From contig ML058385.1 of NCBI GenBank assembly GCA_003013855.2, forward strand, positions 2,852,001-2,916,000: a stretch of DNA of 64,000 nt, written 5' to 3'. The translations under genes were made by a program, and so were the position numbers. Shown one piece after another: positions 1 through 10,934 of this stretch. The notes below the pieces were generated by a model, which worked only from the letters and a program-made list of their open reading frames with translations, was not told where the DNA came from and searched no databases. Position 1 is the first letter of the stretch; each line of letters opens with the position of its first letter. This stretch comes from Liriodendron chinense. Lineage: Eukaryota; Streptophyta; Magnoliopsida; Magnoliales; Magnoliaceae.

Positions 1-689
1 TTCAGGTGTTCAAGAGGATCACCAATACCTATATACGGGGTGATAACAGGCGTCCGATACTTTCTAGGTAACGGTGCCTCCATAACCTCACTGGTAAAGG
101 GGGACTCGGATTGATGTATCGCCGCCATGACGGCAGATGGCCGATTTGCCTGATATCGCTGCTCCATGACATCAAATCGATCATGGATTCTTTTGAGATC
201 GCCTTCCCATGGTAAGGTATAGCCTGATGTTTTGGCGGTGGAGCCCTGAGGTTAAGGTTGTCGAGATGGACTAGAATGTATAGAATGTGGAGACGGCACA
301 GGGAGATGGTTGTCAAGTGGTGCCCGGTTTGATGGTGGATGGTGTGGCGGGACCTGTGGTTCGTCCATAGAATGTCTGGAAGCCACTGGTATGGGTTGCG
401 GTGGTAACCCTTCGGAGGGTTGTCTCTGCGGTTCGGGGAAATGCTGATCAAGCCGATTCGACAGGGCTTGAACTCCGGCATTTAGAGTTAGAAGAGTATT
501 TTCGAGGAAACGCAAGACATCGTCTTGACTTCCAGAAGCCTCCAATAATGGGTTTGCTGATGGCATATTTGGGGCTCCTTGAGGGATATTCGTCGAAGTG
601 GGTGGAAGAATAGGTATGGATTCCGTCTCACCGGGCGGAGGTGGTGCCTGCCTTGAGGTCGAAGGATGAACAGCCTTTTTAGGAGGCAT
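1..689 (-). pseudogene. Tat gag, N-terminal part with nonsense codon
   Basis: Gag is the structural protein that forms the retrotransposon particle. Reading starts at the ATG at 687-689 (MPPKKAVHPSTSRQ...), the same start as the gag at 25759. The first 145 codons are proline-rich and low in complexity, as at the N-terminus of the other copy. A TAA at 252-254 replaces a CAA of the other copy, a C-to-T change, and the same frame then continues to the window edge with sequence matching the other gag. The ORF is therefore broken by a point mutation and also truncated by the window. Confidence 0.85.
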
Positions 690-742
690 TGTAGAAGGAT
701 TTTGATCGGTGATTAGAACGATTGATTTTGACGATCAAGTCG

Positions 743-760
743 TTCCCACAGATGGCGCCA
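743..760 (-). other. Primer-binding site of the left Tat copy
   Basis: On the minus strand this reads TGGCGCCATCTGTGGGAA and lies 3 nt inside the LTR end at 764. The complete Tat copy has the same site at 25809-25826 with one base different. Position and TGG start fit a tRNA primer site. I do not assign the tRNA. Confidence 0.7.
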
Positions 761-763
761 AAC

Positions 764-1736
764 TGTTAACGTCAGATTTTGTAACAGGATCCTCCGGTCG
801 TTCACCTCCTTTCCAACGGGGATTTCTTCCGCCTGACCTGTAAGAAGACAGAAAGCAACTAGGGGTGGCTGGCGTCCAGCCGTTAGCCCTCCGATGCTTA
901 AGTCAGGCAAAGCAAGAAGAATAATAACCAGGCGAAACCAGGCTAGAGATTGAATATTGTGTACCTGTATTCTTAATGGAGTCTTCTCCTTATATAGATC
1001 AGAAATTATCCAATCTGTTACGCAAGATATCGAGATCCCTGATTTCGTGGGATAAGAATCTTATCCTCATATAGAAGGAAAATCTAATCCAATGACTCAT
1101 CCGATATTTTCGTTCCTTGATAGCGATCCCTTGAGACTCGGAACCACTGAAGAAGATAAACCCAAAATCGACCTATACGGGCTGCTGATACTGAGGGCTA
1201 AAGGATATCGTCACAGAAAAAAGCTGTTTGCATACTTAGAAGATAGTCGCGAATCCAAATGCTCGTTTATTCAGATGTGACATCTTTCCACGACTTGTGA
1301 GAAGGTCTGCTCGCAGGAAAAACACAACTTCTAGAAGCTTTGGTAGTCGGGCATCGTTTTCCTAATATACGAGTCTCGAACAGACGTTCTTGATAGTCGG
1401 ATAAAGGTGCTCGCGAGATCGGAGTATCTTCAGAATATGCGAGTCTCGAATAGACGTTCTCGATAGTCGGATAAGGGTGCTCGCGAGGTCTATCTCCAGC
1501 AGATGATCTTCGCTATTTTGACTATAACAGCGACTCTTGAGCATATGATCTCGAGAGTCGAATGGGCGCCCCGTACTTATCCAATCTGCGACTCTCGAGC
1601 ATATAATCTCGAGAGTCAAATGGGCACTCCGTATTTACTCGATCTGTGACTCTCAAACAGATGATCTCGAGAGTCGAATGGGCGCCCGCGTAAAATCTTA
1701 GCAGCTAAGTTGATCTCCATCATTTTGCCTATAACA
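764..1736 (-). repeat. Tat 5' LTR (left copy)
   Basis: Ends are TGTTA and TAACA, as in the two LTRs at 15882-16970 and 25830-26860. It carries a diverged version of the repeats centred on CTCGAGAGTCG (about 1380-1690) that form a clean 58-bp array in the other copies. It is 973 bp, shorter than the 1031 and 1089 bp of the others. Confidence 0.85.
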
Positions 1737-2720
1737 ACTATTTATGGCATTTGATTGTTCTTGTAAGATGTCTTGAACTGCTGAAATTGTGGGACAATCT
1801 TGTGTTGTATGTTGATTTCCGGCACAAATTCCACAAACAATTTCAACGTCTTTAGATTTGATCGTCTCTCCTTTCATTAATTCCATGGCCTCGACTTTTC
1901 TTATGAGGCTAGCCACACGTGCACTTATGCTATCCTCTTCTGATAGGACATGAATTCCTCCTTTTTCCTTTTGTTGGCTAGTCTTGGAATTTGTTAGTTT
2001 AGATGTATCCCAAGACTGTGCATTCTAAGCCAATTCCTTCAAATAGTCCCATGCTTCCTCGGCTTCCTTATTGATAAACTCCCCATTACACATCATTTCT
2101 ACGAATTGGCGCATGGGTGAAGTCAGTCCTTCATAGAAAAAGCTTATAACCTGCCAAATTTCATAGCCATGATGTGAGCATGCATTTAATAAGTCCTTGA
2201 ACCTCTCCCAACATTAGAAGAAGGTCTCATCTTCCTTTTGGGCAAAGTTCATGATACGGCGTCTTAACATGTTCGTTTTGTGAGTAGGGAAGAATTTTTT
2301 AATGAACTCCCTATGCATATCAGCCCATGTGCCAATTGCTCTTGGCCTTAATGCATGAAGCCAACCTTTAGCTTTATCTTTAAGGGTAAAATGAAATAAT
2401 TTAAGTCTCACCACATCATCAGCTGCGTTTGCAAAGTGCATGGTGGTTATTACCTCATCAAATTCCTTAAGGTGTTGATAGGCACTTTCGATGTCTAATC
2501 CATGAAATCTCGGAAGGAGTTGGATTACTCCCGATTTTAAATCTACATTCCCTACATTTTGTGAAAAAACTATGCATGAGGGAGTGCTCGATCTTACTGG
2601 TTGCAAGTAATCACGTAATGTTCTTGGTCAGGGAACATTCTCAACCACATTCTCTCCCGTTTCGGTTTCGTTTTGGCCCAGATTTTGATTGGTCATAGGA
2701 TTAGGTTGATTTACAGCCAT
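1737..2720 (-). pseudogene. Athila-like gag, degraded and inverted
   Basis: The minus strand from the ATG at 2718-2720 encodes an Athila-type gag. The matrix/capsid-like part is readable at 2606-2214 (RLKLFHFTLKDKAKGW, EFIKKFFPTHKTN) and a CX2CX4HX4C zinc knuckle (CGICAGNQHTTQDC) at about 1840-1790. It is broken by a stop near 2633, a stop near 2214 and more stops before the knuckle. It lies on the opposite strand from the Athila integrase that begins about 50 bp away, so this piece was inverted or moved. Its C-terminal side is cut by the Tat LTR at 1736. Confidence 0.8.
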
Positions 2721-2770
2721 ACTTTCAGACAAAATAGGAGAATTTTGATGATGAACAACAAAGTATCATC
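2721..2770. other. Inversion junction between gag and integrase
   Basis: About 50 bp separate the minus-strand gag start from the first recognisable plus-strand integrase codons. No LTR, TIR or TSD was seen here, so the join looks like a rearrangement and not an insertion. Confidence 0.5.
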
Positions 2771-3281
2771 TCCTTTTGTAATTCTCAGGCATGTGGTGGC
2801 CACTTTTCGACGAAGAAGACCACAGCCAAAATTCTGCAATGTGGGTTTTATTGGCCCACTCTGTTCAAGGATACTCATGAGTTTTGCAAAACATGTGAGC
2901 CTTGTCAGAAATTGGGAGGAATCTCTCATAGAAATATGATGCCACTCAATCCCATCTTAATAATCGAAATTTTTTATTGTTGGGGCATCGATTTCATGGG
3001 TCCATTCCCATCTTCTTTTGGAAACGTATACATCTTGCTTCCAGTTGACTATGTGTCCAAATGGGTCGAGGCGATCCCATGCCGGAATAATGACCATAAA
3101 ACAGTTATTTGTTTCTTAAAAGAGAATATTCTTTCCCGGTTTGGAACACCTCGAGTCATCATTAGTGATGGAGGGTCTCACTTTTGTAATCGCCCATTTG
3201 AAACCTTAATGAAGAAATATGGCGTAAATCACAAAGTGAGCACCCCTTATCACCCACAAACAAGTGGACAAGCTGAGATAT
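2771..3281 (+). pseudogene. Athila integrase, zinc-binding and core domains
   Basis: Integrase joins the element DNA to the host chromosome. The readable frame gives a zinc-binding part (CGGHFSTKKTTAKI, then CKTCEPCQK at about 2895) and the DDE core: first Asp in WGIDFMG (about 2990), second Asp in IISDGGSHF (about 3165), then YHPQTSGQAEI, where the Glu ends this part. In-frame reading breaks near 2940. The solo LTR at 3282 splits the gene immediately after the core; the frame resumes exactly at 5366 once the duplicated GATAT is discounted. Confidence 0.85.
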
Positions 3282-5360
3282 TGTTGAGCTCTTAATTGTG
3301 CATATTCTAGCCCCAATTCATCACTCATTGTGCGAGGTTTGCATGGTATATAGACAAATCTAATGCATGTTTTGTGATTGCAGGTTTGAGAGTGAACTCC
3401 GCCAAATTGATGATGGAAAGAGCTGATTTAGAACCTTGGATGAAGACCCAAGGAGGGCCGAAGGAAGAAGGAAGCAAAGAAAGAAGCAAGGAAAGAAGAA
3501 AATAGAAGAAAGAAAGGAAGAAAACAAGAAGAAAAAGAGACCGACCGGTCTTGACCGGTCGGCCATGCTTGCTGGAGTAATGCCAAAGAAGGCCAGACCG
3601 GTCGTGACCGGTCGGCCAGCCCTGTTCGACCGGTCTTGACCGGTCGGCCATGTAAATTTCAGTTTCCAAATTGCAGACAGCAGACCACCCCCGTTTCTGA
3701 TTTTTCGGACCAGATTTTTGGGCCCATCTTAATGATATTTGGAAATCCAACACGTCTATGTCTAAGAGGAGCTCGACGCCGAACTAACCCAAGTGGTTTC
3801 GTGTCGATCAGAGCTACGGATTGATCGTGGTGGCCAAAACAATACGAACTGTCCAGAAAGTTCCAGATTTCGCTGTTCCACTCTGGGCCGGTCCAGGTGG
3901 CCCATCATTGATGATATGAAGAATCTACTTTGACCATCTTTTAGACCACATCCATATATGAATAACCACAAAGTTTCAAATCAAAAGGATGTGTGGTTTG
4001 ATCGTACCGGTTGAAGAAAGATGGACCATCCAGAAAGCTCCAACTGCGCAGAGTTTATAAAAGCCCTAATTGTTCTAATTTTCGGACCAAATTCTGGGAT
4101 TTTTTTGGACAATCTAATCCATCTATCATGTAGAGGAGGAGGTTTTCTACTAATGTTCCAAATTTGGGATCAATCCGACGTCTATACACTCCGGAGCATT
4201 GGAAGCAAGATGACTGGTTCTGAAGGTACCCGAAGTGCGCGATTTTGAGAGGCGGTCGGTGATGTGATTGGTGGGCCCATTCAGAGGACAATCTTGGAAA
4301 TCTAAATCATCTATGAGGAAGATCACATTACAAGGAAGGTACAAATCAAATTTGAAGGCAATCCGACCATTGGTTAAGTCGTACCAAGCGAAACAAATTC
4401 TGCTATGTTGCTGTACTATTGCTGCACTATAAAAGGAGGTGCTCTCTTCTATTCCAGGGCAACCAAGGACGTGGGGAGCAAGGAGTTCAAGTCATAGGAG
4501 GCTTCCTAGCCTCCTCCAGCTAGTTTTTCTTCCTTTTCTTAGTTCTAGTTTTATTTTTAATATGTTTTTCATTAGCTAATCTCTTAGCTACAGCTAAGAG
4601 GTGAACCTTATAGTTTTCTTAGATTGTTTAATTCGTTTTATTGGTTTTAAGATTGGTATTCATGATTATGAACTATGGTTTGAAGTTTATACAAGCTTTA
4701 AGTAGTTTTTCTTAGTCTTATGATGAATCATGGATGTTTGGGAGAATTACTTAAATTCTTAATTGGTTTGCATCAGTCTAGACCTGTATGATCCGAGGAA
4801 TTGGAGTGCGCTCTAGTACTATGATCTTCATGTGGGGACTTCCTACAAAAGTTCTACTTTTCTGAATTTTTGTAATATGTATGGATTGTGCATGTGATTT
4901 GAATCAAGTTCAAATCATGATCTAGCCTTGTCTTGTGATAGGACTTGAGGATGGTTATGATTGTGAACTGAACCTTTTGGAATGGGGAATGACCTATGCA
5001 ATTGAGCATGCTCAGCTCAGCTTACATTGAGTGAATCCTATGCATTGAACTTACATATGACAGATTGTTTGGTTTAACAGCTCTATCATCCGACTAGATA
5101 GATCTTAATATCGATTCTAGTTGAGAAAGTGTGAAACCATAGCGAATTATGCATCTAAGGAGAGCTATAAGTGGATCCTCGATGCTCTAGTTATCTTTCC
5201 ATTATCAGATTTTCTATTTTATGTTCAAAATCAATTTCACAAACTTCTTTGATTCTAGTTATTAGGATAATTTAAATTGTTTACTTCCTTCCCTGTGGAT
5301 CGACCTCGGTCTTACTGAGATTATTACTACATCGCAACCCTACACTTGGGGAAGCGAACA
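3282..5360 (+). repeat. Athila solo LTR (C1) inserted in the integrase
   Basis: Begins TGTTGAGCTC and ends GAAGCGAACA, matching the 3' LTR at 7102-8658. It is flanked by a perfect 5-bp TSD, GATAT (3277-3281 and 5361-5365), so it is a solo LTR that landed in another Athila element. At 2079 bp it is about 520 bp longer than its relatives. The extra length lies between the motif array (3539-3650) and the TATA box (TATAAAAG near 4429) and contains imperfect repeats beginning at about 3701 and 4078 (TTTTCGGACCA). Confidence 0.9.
3539..3650 (+). repeat. GACCGGTC palindrome array in LTR C1
   Basis: Three paired units of the 8-bp palindrome GACCGGTC, each pair separated by 2 nt (TT or GT) and followed by GGCC. 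They lie at about 3541-3563, 3596-3617 and 3628-3649, and sit in U3 upstream of the TATA box. Confidence 0.9.
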
Positions 5361-5365
5361 GATAT

Positions 5366-5964
5366 CCAACAGGGAGATTAAACATATTTTGGAGAAAACG
5401 GTGAACCTCGATCGCAAGGATTGGTGGCTTCGACTTACCGATGCACTTTGGGCTTACCGTACCGCTTTTAAAACCCCTATTGGAATGTCTCCCTATAGAC
5501 TTGTCTATGGGAAGGCTTGTCACTTGCCTGTGGAGTTAGAACATAGGGCGTATTAGGCAATTAAGAAGATGAATTTTGATTCTGACAAGGCAAGCTCGTT
5601 GCGCAAACTTCAACTAAATGAGCTTGCAGAACTCCGGAACGAAGCATATGAAAATGCGAGAATTTACAAGGACAAGACGAAGGTGTTCCATGATAAGAAC
5701 ATTCTTCGTAAGACATTCACGATTAATCAAAAAGTCCTTCTGTATAATTCTCGCCTACATTTATTTTCGGAGAAATTGAGATCTCGATGGACCGGTCCCT
5801 ACATTGTGCAAACTGTCTACCCGTATGGCACTGTCGAGTTGTTAAATCCAAGGAACGACAACATCTTTAAGGCGAATGGTCAGCGATTAAAGCCGTTCTT
5901 TGAGAAGTTTCCTTCAGAAGGTATGTCCATACCTCTGACTGATCCTATGTATCAGGATGATTGA
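5366..5964 (+). pseudogene. Athila integrase C-terminus, end of pol
   Basis: Continues the integrase frame after the solo LTR (SNREIKHILEKTV, WAYRTAFKTPIGMSPYRLVYGK), ending with the chromatin-distal part LRSRWTGPYIV and a stop at 5962-5964. One in-frame TAG (5554-5556) lies where related elements have Trp (HRAY*AIKK). This is the 3' end of pol, and no envelope-like ORF follows. Confidence 0.85.
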
Positions 5965-7101
5965 TCTCCTAGTCTAATGGAGGTATAGAGTAGCTAGGAT
6001 TAGGATTTTCTTGTTTTTGTTTACTTGTTCATCGGTTTGTTAGAAGGAGGTAGAATTTCGCTTTTTGTTCTCTTAGGTACTATCATGCCTCACTCCCTTT
6101 TATTTTAGAATTGCTCTCATGTTTTGCTCATTGCACATTTTTTACATTGAGGACAATGCAAGATTTGGTTGGGGGGTGTAGGATCACTAGGATGAATCTA
6201 GTGTTTTCTAACATCTCGAGCAATTATGTAGGAATTTTTTTCAAATTTTCTAAAATTTGAAAACTCTTTTAGAAAACCTTACTACTATGCATTCGAGATG
6301 ATACAAGTATAAGAGGAGGAGATACGAAGTGTATGATGTTGTAAGTCTTGAACTTCTCTTAACATAATGGTTTTATATGTGAATTCTCCTATTTATGTGA
6401 TTGATAGAAAATTTGAACACTCTTACACCTAGTTCACATTACACGATTTTCATGGGTTGAAAGGATTATGTGATTTGTGGATTAGCTAGACTTTACTTTA
6501 AGGTGTTGAGAAACCAAGCCGGAGTACTTTGTCCATCCTTATCCATGGAAAAATAACGAAAGATATGGATTTCTAAAAATCTTACCTAATTTAAAAGAAA
6601 AAGGAAAAGGAAGGATGAAATTGGGAATGATGGAAAAATGGTGGAAAATTCCGATTAGGGCTAACTATTACCAACCGGGGGATGGTCTACCCGTAACCAA
6701 AGCCGGAATTGGGACGTAGTGTGAAAGCCGTCGGAAGGACATTAAGGCAAATTCCTGTCATTGGCTTGTTGTGCTCTATACACCTTGAGATCTATAGTTT
6801 AGTTGATTTATGAAGAAGATAATCCCAAAACTCTTAAGATAAATTTTCACTATGCACACTAGGTTGAATTTGTTCAAGTTCTTCTATTTATTAACTAATC
6901 AGCGGGAATTTCATATGAACACTTATTATGTCCTGAGAGTTTATGGTTTCAACCTCTATCACCTAATTTTTCTAACTCTTACACTTGTGTGGCTTGGGAT
7001 GTATAGAAGAATAGTTTCTGAAGGAGAGTTGGGTTTTGAAGAATGGGATTGGTTTCACGCATGTTTTGCTCGGTACTAGCAAAATGCTGGTTGGGGGGGT
7101 G
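5965..7101 (+). other. Athila non-coding 3' region with two polypurine tracts
   Basis: About 1.1 kb with no supported gene; the small ORF at 6852-7079 has no recognisable domain. A purine tract GGTTGGGGGGTGTAGG lies at about 6166-6181, soon after pol. The real plus-strand primer, TTGGGGGGGTG (7091-7101), abuts the 3' LTR. The same 3' tract, on the minus strand, borders the Athila LTR at 40763. Confidence 0.65.
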
Positions 7102-8658
7102 TGTTGAGCTCTTAATTGTGCATATTCTAACCCCAATTCATCACTCATTATGCAAGGTTTTCATGATTTAAAGACTAATCTAATGCATGGATTTGTGATT
7201 GTAGGGATAAGAGAGAGAATTCATCAATTTGAGACTTAAAGACGCCATTTATAAGCAAAGAAGATTAAAGGACTAAGCGTCAAAGGATGAAAGAAAGAAG
7301 TCAGAGGAAAGAAGAAAGAAAGCAGAAGAATGTGCCCAAGACCGGTCGTCCATAGCCCAAGACCGGTTGTCCGACCGGTCCGATCACTCAACAGAGGGGG
7401 CCTGCGGCCAAAACTCACTGGACCATCCATGACCGATCGTACGACCGGCCGTCCACTGCTCAGACCGGTTGTGCGACCGGTCCTTGAATTAATTTTATGG
7501 ACTCTAAAATTACCAAAACTCTCTGGATGATTTTTGCGCTTTTGCGACCGGTCGTCCAGGAGCTCAGACCGGTCGTGCGACCGGTCGTCTGCGTAACAGT
7601 GCATGTTCTACAAGCTCCAAATTTCTTTGCGCACTGCTTATCCTTACACATCTTCTGGATGATTCTGATGCAGCGGAGCTTCCCCACTATAAAAGGACAC
7701 CTAGGGATCGTTCCTAGGGCATCCTAGAACAGATTGAGCCAGGTGGGAGATGGCGGAAGTTGATTTCGGAGTTCTACAACTCCTCCTAATTTGCTTTCTA
7801 GTTTTATGCTTTGTTTAGTTTTTTTCATGTTTCCTTGGATCATGAATGGCTAAACCTCTTAGCTAGGGCTAAGAGGTGAAGCTTGTCGTGAATCTAAGAT
7901 GTTTCAATTTGTTTGATTTGGTTTTAAGTTGGATTTCTATTGAAGAATAATGGTTTGAAGTTTAATTCAAGTACTAAGTAGTTTTTCTGAATCTTATGAT
8001 GACTCATGGATGTTTGGGAGAATTGCTTGAGTTCCTAAGTATTTTCAGCTAGTCTAGGCCTGTATGATCCGAGGAATTGGAATACGCTCTAGAATTATGA
8101 TCTTCATGTGGGTGCTTCATACCAAAACTCTACTTTTCTGGAAATTCTGAAGTATGTGAGACTGTGTATGTGATTTGGATCAAGTTCAAATCATGATCTA
8201 ATTTTATTTTGACAGGATTTAATGATGGTTATGATTGTGATCTTAACCTATTGGAATTGGGACTGACCTATGCAATTGAGTACGCTCGTCCTAGCTTGCA
8301 TTGAGTGAATCATATACATGGATCATACATATGTCAGGTTGATTGTTTTAACCGCTCTATCATCCGACTAGATAGAACTTAATTTCGATTCTAGTTGAGA
8401 AAGTGAGAAACCACAGCGAATTGAGCATCAAGGATTGCTACAAGTGGATCCTCGAACCCCTAGTACCTTTTATTAATTATTTACCTTCAGTTAGTTCAAA
8501 ATATCTATCTACATCAGATTACTAAATCCTGTTTAGTTAGTTCTTCAGTGGAAACTATTAGAAGTGTTTTGTGGATTCCTACATAACTCCCTGTGGATCG
8601 ACCTCGGTCTTACTGAGATTATTACTACATCGCAACCCTACACTTGGGGAAGCGAACA
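7102..8658 (+). repeat. Athila 3' LTR (C2)
   Basis: 1557 bp, TGTTGAGCTC to AAGCGAACA, preceded by the polypurine tract. TATAAAAG at about 7688 is followed by a transcribed leader. A GACCGGTC array lies at 7338-7592. The tail (8591-8658) is highly conserved with the other C copies. Confidence 0.9.
7338..7592 (+). repeat. GACCGGTC palindrome array in LTR C2
   Basis: About eight exact or near-exact GACCGGTC palindromes in three clusters (7338-7385, 7421-7486, 7543-7592), mostly paired across GT-rich spacers. The last is about 95 bp upstream of the TATA box at 7688. Confidence 0.88.
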
Positions 8659-9116
8659 CCTTGCTCCCCCGATCGTGTTGCCGTTGCGTTGCTAATGCCT
8701 CAGCTACACTTGATCAATCACCTTGCTTATGATACCTTTGAGATGCTCAAGGTGATAGGAGGGTAGGTTTGAGAACTCTACAACTAATAGGAATGGATTT
8801 CCTAGAGTTGCTCACCTATAACGATCTCATCTTAGAGATTTGGATAAAGATATGCCTATCAAGGAAGATCCAAACTCTAGAGATCAAGAGGGGATGAAGG
8901 TCATCTTCTTCATGAGCTTGGAATGCTCCAATCTTGTGTTAAAGCACAAGGAAGATGCCTTGCATAGGTTGGGAATGAGCCTCAAATGGTCTCCAACAAT
9001 GGTGGCTTCACTCCTCTTAAAATCCCTCTTATTGCCCCTCAATTCGAGTCAAGCCCCTTTATAAAAGAGGTCCAAATGGATAGAAAACGGGCAAAAAAAT
9101 GGCTAGTCCCAACCTA

Positions 9117-9336
9117 TCCTGACCGATCCCGACTGGTCAGCCAACGGCCAGGCAAGACAATGAACACGCTGTCTAGAGGGGGGGGGGGGGGGGGGGGGGG
9201 GTTGTTGTTCCAGTCGTGACTAGTCGGACCAGACCTACAAACCGGTCAAGACCGGTCGGCCCAATGGCCTGCACATGGGAGCTAGTTTGACTGGTCGGTC
9301 CAATCCAGCCACTAGTCGTGACCGGTCAGACAGGCC
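9117..9336 (-). repeat. Degenerate GACCGGTC array in LTR A2
   Basis: Copies of GACCGGTC and one-mismatch forms (GACCGATC, GACTGGTC, GACTAGTC) at about 9120-9142, 9217-9260 and 9290-9330. It is the same motif as in Athila LTRs C1-C3, but in a copia-type LTR. Confidence 0.8.
9178..9201 (+). repeat. Poly-G tract (24 G)
   Basis: Uninterrupted run of 24 G inside LTR A2, in the middle of the motif array. The length may be uncertain because of sequencing. Confidence 0.9.
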
Positions 9337-9648
9337 TGGGTTTAGCCAATTGGTTTTGCTGTCCCACTCTGCCACAACCCAATCTCCTAGGCCATAGTAT
9401 GGGTGATCTTTTGGGACACCTAGGGCCAATGTATGATGACTAAAGGTTTTCGTAATATGGTCAAAGTCATCAAGAGGTTAAGGGTTTGGTTTTGGTCAAG
9501 GTTAAGGCACACCAAGGCATCACTTTTACCTGTTTCTTCTTCCTTGATGCAGCAGGGCCACTTGAATCTTCATTCTTCGTCTTCACTAAGCTCAACCGAC
9601 ACTAGACTCACTGACCTAAGTGATTGACAAACAAGGTGCACTAGTATG

Positions 9649-10414
9649 TAGAGGTGGGCACAAACCAAGCCAGCTCGAAAGTTTGGCTCGGATTGGTTCC
9701 GAAAAGCTCAGCTTGGATTGGTTCGAATGAAAGTTCAAACCAAACCAAGCCTCTTAGTCAAGATCGTTTGAAAAAACAAATTAAGCTCAAACTAGGGTAG
9801 TACCGGCTCGGCTCGGCTCAAAGCTCGATTTGATTCAGCTTGGTTTGATTCAGCTTGTAGATTATAAGCACACTGTTTCCTGTGGTGTGATCCACTTGAG
9901 CTTTGGATATGATTCCATTTTGGGATCATGTCCTAAAATGATATGTAAAACAGATGGACAACATGGATAATACATATACATGATGACATGGATAATACAT
10001 AGTACATATACATGAATGCACACTGTTTCCTTGCACTTGTAAAATTATGCTCGTGTACTTTTGTTTGGAAAATACTCTTACATGTCTATTTTGAAGTTGC
10101 ACTCCTATAGAGGATGTTAAGCATCACATAGTAAGATACGTTTGTGCTTTTTTTCTAACTTTTTAAATTCTTTTCTAATTAAATAAACAAGGAAAAAAAG
10201 AGCCACTGCCTGTTTGAACTCAGCACGACCCGGTTCAAAATTTTTGACCAAACCAGTCCCGGCTCGAACCAGATTTTTTTGGAGCAAACCAAACTCGAGC
10301 CGCATGGGTCGGCCCGAAACCCAAACAAACCGATCCAGAAACTACGGTGGTACAAAAACAAGCCAAACCAAACTAGGGCTAACTCGGCTTGGCCCGGATC
10401 GTTGCCCACCTCTA
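9649..10414. mobile_element. hAT-type MITE, 766 bp
   Basis: Terminal inverted repeats TAGAGGTGGGCA at the left end and TGCCCACCTCTA at the right end. Flanked by a perfect 8-bp TSD CTAGTATG (9641-9648 and 10415-10422), the length and TIR style typical of the hAT superfamily. There is no transposase ORF, so it depends on a helper. The interior is built of degenerate AACCAAGCC / GGCTCGG segments in both orientations near the two ends, typical of long foldback-like MITEs. The insertion splits LTR A2 30 bp from its end, and removing the insert restores the LTR order. Confidence 0.95.
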
Positions 10415-10445
10415 CTAGTATGCCATAGAAAAGTGCACTAATACA

Positions 10446-10934
10446 GATTGGGTGGAAAAAGTTCACCCACACATTCCTAGGTGTGGATGCCTGAAGTACC
10501 TTGACTGAGTCCAAGTTAGCGTAGTGGATCTCCCGTAAGATTACATGGACACAAGGCAACTAATTACTTTGACAGTCAAGCAAAACACATACTCCTGGAG
10601 TGATCCAGGAAAGCAACGAACAATCAATTATAGGGTGACCTCGTAAGACTATATGGACGCAGAGGCTCTATTGTACATTTTCGATATTAGTATCGATAGA
10701 GAATGGAAGGGTTGCGATTGGGTACCCAAATTGAAGCTCATGCAGGTACAATCATAACGTTTTCTCCAAACTCCCGCAGTATGTGCGAGTTATCTATTTC
10801 CAGATAATTAACTAACTCAGATATAAAGGCAAGCAAAGATTCCAGAACACGATCTATGAATGACCAGGTCAAAAGTAGGGTGTCCACTCGCTTTGACATT
10901 CGGTTGCATGCAACCTCTGCCAAAGAGGGGCATT
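10446..10934 (+). other. Internal 3' remnant of gypsy-like element D with polypurine tract
   Basis: No supported ORF. The last 16 bp (GCCAAAGAGGGGCATT, 10919-10934) form a polypurine tract directly before an LTR beginning TGTAGACACC, so this stretch is read as the 3' internal end of element D, cut on its left by the copia LTR A2. Confidence 0.55.

Larger units (their letters stand above)
1..1736 (-). mobile_element. Tat-lineage Ty3/gypsy retrotransposon, 5' end only
   Basis: Minus-strand element cut by the window edge. From high to low coordinates it shows a 5' LTR (764-1736), a primer-binding site and the first part of gag. It aligns by eye with the 5' end of the fuller Tat element at 25100-26860, so the family assignment rests on that copy. 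The right flank is Athila gag, so this copy jumped into the Athila element. The expected TSD is ACTAT (1737-1741), but its partner lies outside the window. Confidence 0.9.
1737..8658 (+). mobile_element. Rearranged Athila-lineage Ty3/gypsy element (5' end outside window)
   Basis: Contents in order: inverted gag piece, integrase (interrupted by a solo LTR), pol end, about 1.1 kb of non-coding 3' region with a polypurine tract, and a 3' LTR at 7102-8658. Protease, reverse transcriptase and RNase H are absent between gag and integrase, so a deletion accompanied the inversion. The integrase motifs WGIDFMGPFPSS and YVSKWVEAI are typical of Athila. The right TSD would be CCTTG (8659-8663). The target is a family-A copia LTR. 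Confidence 0.8.
8659..10445 (-). repeat. Partial family-A copia LTR (A2), minus strand
   Basis: Matches the family-A solo LTR at 52688-54624, starting at the point equivalent to about 53597, so the rest lies on the far side of the Athila insertion. It ends with AAGTGCACTAATACA, the diverged complement of the LTR start TGTTAGTGCAC. It contains GACCGGTC-type motifs (9117-9336), a G homopolymer and a hAT MITE. A TATA-like TTATAAAGG lies near 9056 on the minus strand. Confidence 0.85.

Noticed and set aside
3436..3639. Lysine-rich ORF over the purine-rich part of Athila LTR C1
   Set aside because: Low-complexity translation of GAA/AAG-rich U3 sequence; not kept in C2 or C5.
9178..9201. Poly-G tract as a possible functional G-quadruplex
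   Set aside because: A pure 24-G run may have wrong length from sequencing, is not shared with other A-family LTRs here, and no function can be supported.
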